From Exiguobacterium sp018617385 (GTDB lineage: Bacteria > Bacillota > Bacilli > Exiguobacteriales > Exiguobacteriaceae), in NCBI RefSeq assembly GCF_018617385.1, contig NZ_JACSKA010000001.1, forward strand, positions 372,001 to 436,000: a stretch of DNA of 64,000 nucleotides. The letters run 5' to 3'. Position 1 is the first letter of the stretch. Every line of letters begins with the position of its first letter. Under the pieces are notes generated by a model. The model did not search any database. It was not told the origin of the DNA and worked only from the letters and a program-made list of their open reading frames with translations. The position numbers and the translations under genes are program-made. Positions 59,732 to 64,000 of this stretch are shown in pieces.

Positions 59732-61954
59732 TTATAACGATTTGTACCCTAGGAAGTAAGGGCGCCACATCGGGTCATGGATCGAGTTGATTTGAAGCAT
59801 CTCGCCCCCGGCATGGATGAAGAACTCGTCATCGAGCATGATGCCGATGTGGGACGGGCCCGATTTATACGTGCCGGCGAAGAAGATGATGTCTCCGCGA
59901 CGACCACTCGTGATCCCTGTCCGTTTGTTCTTGAAGTGTCCGCTATACCAATAGCCCGACACGTTCGTGCGACCGCCGATCTTCCCGGCCTGGTTCGTCG
60001 CATAATGGATGAGACCGGAACAGTCGAACCCACCGTTCAGCGGTGACTGCGAGCCCCATGTGTACGGTGTCCCGAGATATTTCACGGCGGCGTTGATCAG
60101 ACGCTCTTTTTGCGAGTTGTCCCGTTTCTTCAACAAGGCATCCTGCTTGATGCGGATGTCTTTCGTCTTGACGTAGACGGGGCGCCAGTCGTACTGGATG
60201 AGATACGAGTCGCCACTCTTCCCGCGTGGGTAGACGCGACGTCCGGCATCGAGATAGCCGATCGGACGAGTGTCGTTCGGGTTGGCGTAGAACGGTGTCT
60301 TCTTCGTCGTCCCGTAATGGGCGGCCGTATAGACGCTCGCCGGTTGGATCGCCTTCGGTTTCGTCTCGGCGATATACGGGTTCAACACGTACACGCGTTT
60401 CCCGGACGGAAGACGGACGTGCCAGAAGTCGGCATCGATCGAGCGGAGTCCGACGAGTTTCGTCCCGCGTGGTAATGTGCCGGCCGGACGACCGTACGCG
60501 ACGTCAGCCGAGAAGTACGGTGTCCCGTTGAACTGTGTATAGAAGACCGTGCCCGCCTTCGGTTTCGCGGTCGGTTTCGAGACGGCGAGGTAGCCCGTCG
60601 CGACATAGCGATACGTTCCGTTTAGACGGATGCGCGTGTAGTATCCACTCGTCCCGAACGTTTCGACGACTTGTCCACGTTTCAAGGAGCCGACTTGTTT
60701 CGCGACAGACGTCGAGGCGTACACTTCAACCTCGTTATAACGAGAGTAGCGCATGCCCGTCGATTCGAAGCGAGGCGGTTTTTTCGTGCTCGTCACGCTC
60801 GTCGGGATGAAGTAGTAGTTCCCTTGCGTAAAGATGCGGGTATAGTTGCCCTTCGTCCCATAGATGGTGACGAGTTGTCCGCGCTTCAGGCTGAGGGACG
60901 TCTTCGACGACAGGACCGTCCGTGCGTAGACCGGCGTGTCTTTCGTGATGTATCGTTCACCCGTCTTGAGCGGTGCCGGTTTTGTCGTGCCGAGCGATTT
61001 CGTCTCGACGAACAGGAACTGCCCGCGCGTATAGATGCGTGTGAAGTCGCCGTCCGTCCCGTAGATGGTGACGAGTTGACTCCGTTTCAGCGACCCGACG
61101 ACTTGTTTCTTGTCCGTGTCCTGATAGATGTTGATCGCGGCGAGCGCATAGCGGCTGCCTGTCTTCGTGTAGCGCGGCATCTTGTCTGCGAGCACGTCGC
61201 GTTTCATATAGACGTAGGCGCCGTCCTTGAAGAGGCGGGCAGTGTCTCCGATGGTGCCATAGACGCTCGTCTGTTCACCGCGGACGAGGGAGCCGATGAT
61301 CTTGCCGGACGCATCGGTGTAAGGCGATGTCGTCAAGACGAACTGGGTGCCCGTCTTGATCGGACGAGCGCTCGTCGCATCTAAGGCGACATAGCCGAAG
61401 CCGTCCGCCGTCTCGATGCGAAGCATCGAACCGACGACCAAACCGTCGAGCGTCTGCCCGGCTTCAAGCTCGGCGATTATTTCCCCGTCTGGAGCGGACA
61501 AGACGACCGCACCTGCTTTCGCGTAGCGGGTCACGACTTCCGGCATCGTCTCGCCGAGAGCGTCACGGGCGACATACGTCCCGTTCGTTGTGAGAAGGCG
61601 GTCGCCTTCGAGGTCGAAGACGTCGATGGCTGTCCCGATTGGGAGGGTTGCGACGGGGTTACCGGAAGCGTCGAGCGCATCCGTTTCTGTCTGGGTGTAA
61701 CGTGTGACGGCATATCGGACGTCGTCATTTCGAACGAATCCGTTCTGTGTATCGACCGTGACGGACGTATGGGTCTCGGTCACGTCCTGGATGTCGACAC
61801 GCTTCGGCTCATCCGTGACGAGCAGGATGCTGGATTCCTCCGGGTCGGCATAGAGCGTCGTGCCGGCAGGGAGCATGGCGTCGGACCCGACCGCCTGCGC
61901 GGTGAGAGTCCAATAGAAAGTAAAGAGAACAAGCAAACTGAAGATTCGTTTCAA
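59732..61954 (-). CDS. Multi-SH3 NlpC/P60 wall hydrolase
   Basis: A 740-residue secreted protein. Signal peptide (MKRIFSLLVLFTFYWTL), then about eight SH3-like repeats of the form SLKRGQLVTIYGT...TRI...Y, and a C-terminal NlpC/P60 domain with Cys in GFDCSGL and His in GPSHIGIM and FIHAGG. It should cut peptidoglycan stem peptides. The TTG at 61954 has GAGGTGG at good distance; GTG at 61963 is an alternative. The hydrolase domain is close to that of the gene at 19142. Confidence 0.88.
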   Translation of the reverse strand: MKRIFSLLVLFTFYWTLTAQAVGSDAMLPAGTTLYADPEESSILLVTDEPKRVDIQDVTETHTSVTVDTQNGFVRNDDVRYAVTRYTQTETDALDASGNPVATLPIGTAIDVFDLEGDRLLTTNGTYVARDALGETMPEVVTRYAKAGAVVLSAPDGEIIAELEAGQTLDGLVVGSMLRIETADGFGYVALDATSARPIKTGTQFVLTTSPYTDASGKIIGSLVRGEQTSVYGTIGDTARLFKDGAYVYMKRDVLADKMPRYTKTGSRYALAAINIYQDTDKKQVVGSLKRSQLVTIYGTDGDFTRIYTRGQFLFVETKSLGTTKPAPLKTGERYITKDTPVYARTVLSSKTSLSLKRGQLVTIYGTKGNYTRIFTQGNYYFIPTSVTSTKKPPRFESTGMRYSRYNEVEVYASTSVAKQVGSLKRGQVVETFGTSGYYTRIRLNGTYRYVATGYLAVSKPTAKPKAGTVFYTQFNGTPYFSADVAYGRPAGTLPRGTKLVGLRSIDADFWHVRLPSGKRVYVLNPYIAETKPKAIQPASVYTAAHYGTTKKTPFYANPNDTRPIGYLDAGRRVYPRGKSGDSYLIQYDWRPVYVKTKDIRIKQDALLKKRDNSQKERLINAAVKYLGTPYTWGSQSPLNGGFDCSGLIHYATNQAGKIGGRTNVSGYWYSGHFKNKRTGITSGRRGDIIFFAGTYKSGPSHIGIMLDDEFFIHAGGEMLQINSIHDPMWRPYFLGYKSL

Positions 61955-62043
61955 GCGTTCCACCTCGATTCATGAAATTTACATTTTTTAGTATACGTGT
62001 TTGCGCGAAGGCATGTCGTCTACTTTTTGTAAATGAAGGGAAT

Positions 62044-62078
62044 AAGAAAAGCATGCCCGGATGGACATGCTCATTTTG
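62044..62078 (-). terminator. Rho-independent terminator of the NERD gene
   Basis: On the - strand AGCATGTCC pairs with GGGCATGCT, followed by TTTTC; it overlaps the stop codon. Confidence 0.7.
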
Positions 62079-63390
62079 GCATTTCGTTATACGTGGCAAG
62101 CATCATGGAGTAGAGGAAGAGCGTATGATGCAAGATGGTCGCATTCTTGGACAGTGCCTCGATCTCTTGAAGGTAGTCATAGTGTCTGAACGCGCGTTGA
62201 CCGAGGTTATGCGTATCGAACAGACGATGTAGCGTGCGGTACGTCGTTTCCGAGAGGGAGTCGCTCCCACGGGAGATGACCGAGTACAGTTGGTTCGGTC
62301 GGATGATGATCCAGTCCGTCTCGTTTTCGATTTTGGCGTTGTCGTTCGCGATGACGATGACCGGGTGGACGGTATGGCGCTCGCCCGTCTGGTCGTGGAT
62401 GAACTTCTGCGTCCCATACACTTGGCGATTCATCTGGTCAAAGATTTTCGATGCCTGTTCGTCGACGGTCCATTCTTCCGAGGTGCTCCGTCGGGCATAC
62501 CAGACACCGTCCTTGGCGATTTTGATCATATGGTTGCCACGTGACTTGATGTTTTTGACCTCGACGGTAAAGAGACCCTGTTCGGAGAAGACGAGCGCGT
62601 CACTCTCGATCGTTTTTCCTTCCTCATAGGCGATCCGGTTCCCGTAAAGGGTGACGTAACGGTCCGCATATTGGTCGAGCTCTTTTTTTACGAGCTGCTC
62701 GCCTTCGACCCCGATTTGGATGGCGAACGACTGGGAACGAATCTCCTGGTGACGTTCCTGCATGTTCGTATACAGCTCGAGTGCCTCGTCCGGGTCGAGG
62801 GCGAAGCGTTGATAGAGCTCCGGAAGTCCCGATTCGCGAATGAAGGCGTGGAGCGTATCGAGGTCGAGGCGTCCACTGTCGCGAAGGCGTTTATAGCGAT
62901 TGATCGTCTCGGTCCCTTCGCGGAACTTGTCCGGGCCATAATGGTCTTCCGAAGTGAGCGTGAGCAATCGCTCGATTTTAGAGAGGGATGCGGCCGCCTC
63001 CTCGTTCGTCAGTTCGACGGTCGGCTGCGAGGCGATCGAATGGACCGTCGCCTGTTCGAACGAACGTGTTCGGAAGACGCGTTTCAAGATCTCGTTGTAT
63101 CGCTTCGTGCGGGCGACCGTGTCCTTATCGAGTTGGACCTGTCGTTTCGCCTCGATTTTCTGATTGTACCGTTTCCGGAAGAGGAGGGACGGTAAGTTGT
63201 AGAGCCCCGCGAGGATGAAGCTATAGAAGAAGGCACGTATCCATTCGGTCATTAAGACGAAGATACTCCCGTCGGCTCGCACACGGGCGGTCGTATAATC
63301 CTTGAACAAGAAGACGATGACGACGCAGGTGATCGTGGCGAGGACAGCGGCGATTTTGGTGTTGAGTTTCAGATAATGCTTGAGTTTCAT
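62071..63390 (-). CDS. NERD-domain membrane protein
   Basis: A 439-residue protein with two N-terminal helices (about 11-29 and 50-72), a helical middle with coiled coil, and a NERD nuclease-like domain (about 230-340). The domain shows GVEGEQLVKKEL, the acidic IESDALVF and FTVEVKN, the usual Asp and Glu-x-Lys. The start at 63390 follows AAAGGA; an upstream Met at 63426 is possible. Substrate and role are unknown; NERD proteins are linked to DNA processing. Confidence 0.78.
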   Translation of the reverse strand: MKLKHYLKLNTKIAAVLATITCVVIVFLFKDYTTARVRADGSIFVLMTEWIRAFFYSFILAGLYNLPSLLFRKRYNQKIEAKRQVQLDKDTVARTKRYNEILKRVFRTRSFEQATVHSIASQPTVELTNEEAAASLSKIERLLTLTSEDHYGPDKFREGTETINRYKRLRDSGRLDLDTLHAFIRESGLPELYQRFALDPDEALELYTNMQERHQEIRSQSFAIQIGVEGEQLVKKELDQYADRYVTLYGNRIAYEEGKTIESDALVFSEQGLFTVEVKNIKSRGNHMIKIAKDGVWYARRSTSEEWTVDEQASKIFDQMNRQVYGTQKFIHDQTGERHTVHPVIVIANDNAKIENETDWIIIRPNQLYSVISRGSDSLSETTYRTLHRLFDTHNLGQRAFRHYDYLQEIEALSKNATILHHTLFLYSMMLATYNEMPK

Positions 63391-63540
63391 GACGGGAAGA
63401 TTCCTTTCTGTTGGCGTTTCTTTCATTATAAAAAATAACAACCATCACGAATGTCGTTTTTTACCAATCATGGAAACCGATTATTGAAGAATCACATCAT
63501 TTCTGGTCAATGCGTACAGTCGTCTGTCGGTGACATCTTG

Positions 63541-63549
63541 TGCTATGAT
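63541..63549 (+). promoter_or_regulatory. Extended -10 promoter
   Basis: TGCTATGAT fits an extended -10; no good -35 is seen. It lies 24 bases before the next start codon. Confidence 0.4.
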
Positions 63550-63573
63550 AAACGGGGAAAGGAAGGGACAACT

Positions 63574-63948
63574 ATGGAGACACTCAACATGAAACAACTT
63601 TCTGACGACCGGTCGGCCCACCAGGTGGCCGGCGATCTCGACGCGATGCGGGCGCTCATGCACGACTCGTTCCGATATGTCGATTCGAGCGGGCGTCAGT
63701 TCGATAAAGAGACGTTCTTAGACCAGTTCGTCGACCCGACAGCGATTCAATGGATTGCACAGGACACGGTCACGTTCGATGAGACGGTACGCGGCGACCT
63801 CGCCGTCGTCCAACTTTTGTTAGAAGAAAAATTCATCCTCGGCACGAACGCCTACGAAGGTCGGTTCTGGATGCTTCATCTTTATGTAAAAGAAGATGGC
63901 GTCTGGTTATGGCAAGGCGGACAGGCGACGATGATCAACGAAGGTTAA
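63574..63948 (+). CDS. NTF2-like (DUF4440) protein
   Basis: A 124-residue cone-fold protein (VAGDLDAMRALMHDSFRYVDSSG, VRGDLAVVQLLLEEKFILG, RFWMLHLYVKEDGVWLWQGGQAT). It resembles the gene at 48048 only in fold. GGGAAAGGAAGGG precedes the ATG. Confidence 0.72.
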   Translation: METLNMKQLSDDRSAHQVAGDLDAMRALMHDSFRYVDSSGRQFDKETFLDQFVDPTAIQWIAQDTVTFDETVRGDLAVVQLLLEEKFILGTNAYEGRFWMLHLYVKEDGVWLWQGGQATMINEG

Positions 63949-63954
63949 GCGTTC

Positions 63955-63984
63955 AGGCACTCCAAACAGTGGGGTGCCTTTTTT
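63955..63984 (+). terminator. Rho-independent terminator
   Basis: AGGCACTCC pairs with GGGGTGCCT, followed by TTTTT. Confidence 0.85.
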
Positions 63985-64000
63985 ATTAAATGAAGGAAAT

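Overview
The window looks like a piece of a Bacillota (Bacillales) chromosome with roughly 50% G+C, most likely Exiguobacterium or a close relative. Pointers are strong AGGAGG-type ribosome-binding sites with some GTG/TTG starts, a Trp T-box leader, a CcpA-type cre site, a near-consensus Fur box, a SigD-like promoter, and Bacillales families such as Yxd/YxeA, YvrJ, DUF1659, DUF2922, WxL and DUF916. The genus is an inference; no rRNA, tRNA or CRISPR array was seen.

Region 1 (1-9995) is the end of a surface-polysaccharide cluster, all on the + strand and tightly overlapping: a cut-off ATP-grasp enzyme, CapF-like reductase, two paralogous family-2 glycosyltransferases, RmlA, RmlB, a VioA-like aminotransferase, WbqC, two beta-propeller glycosidase-like proteins and a GNAT acetyltransferase. 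RmlA and RmlB without RmlC or RmlD, next to a DegT aminotransferase, point to a dTDP-4-amino-6-deoxy sugar rather than rhamnose. Region 2 (10168-13824) is a WxL/DUF916 surface-protein operon whose terminator is split by a 567-bp insert with a 24-bp direct duplication.

Region 3 (13888-23034) holds Ugd (UDP-glucuronate supply), small membrane proteins, two EAL phosphodiesterases with degenerate GGDEF domains, and a LysM/SH3/NlpC wall hydrolase. Region 4 (23047-28160) is a peptide-sensing and detoxification module: a histidine kinase and response regulator divergent from a YxdLM-type ABC transporter and YxeA. Region 5 (28210-33734) has a MerR-like regulator, a DUF1659/YvrJ/DUF2922 micro-operon and two chemoreceptors. 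Region 6 (33775-38653) has an AT-rich AbrB/Doc toxin-antitoxin pair, an SDR, small proteins, and a zinc-ribbon membrane protein with an inactivated trypsin fold.

Region 7 (38689-43522) is a chitobiose/cellobiose PTS operon (GH4, IIC, IIA, IIB, ChbG) divergent from its GntR regulator. Region 8 (43573-49627) contains a class II Fic protein with a repeat-rich promoter, a FetAB metal exporter and a TetR-SMR-SMR efflux operon. Region 9 (49702-52120) is a decaying operon: a deleted phospholipase-like gene, then a membrane-protein gene with a frameshift and a TnpB insertion. Region 10 (52203-56891) is a Fur-controlled siderophore importer with a flavin reductase. Region 11 (56895-59086) is trpE-trpG under a Trp T-box. 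The window closes with paired small membrane proteins, a second SH3/NlpC hydrolase, a NERD nuclease-like membrane protein and an NTF2-like protein.
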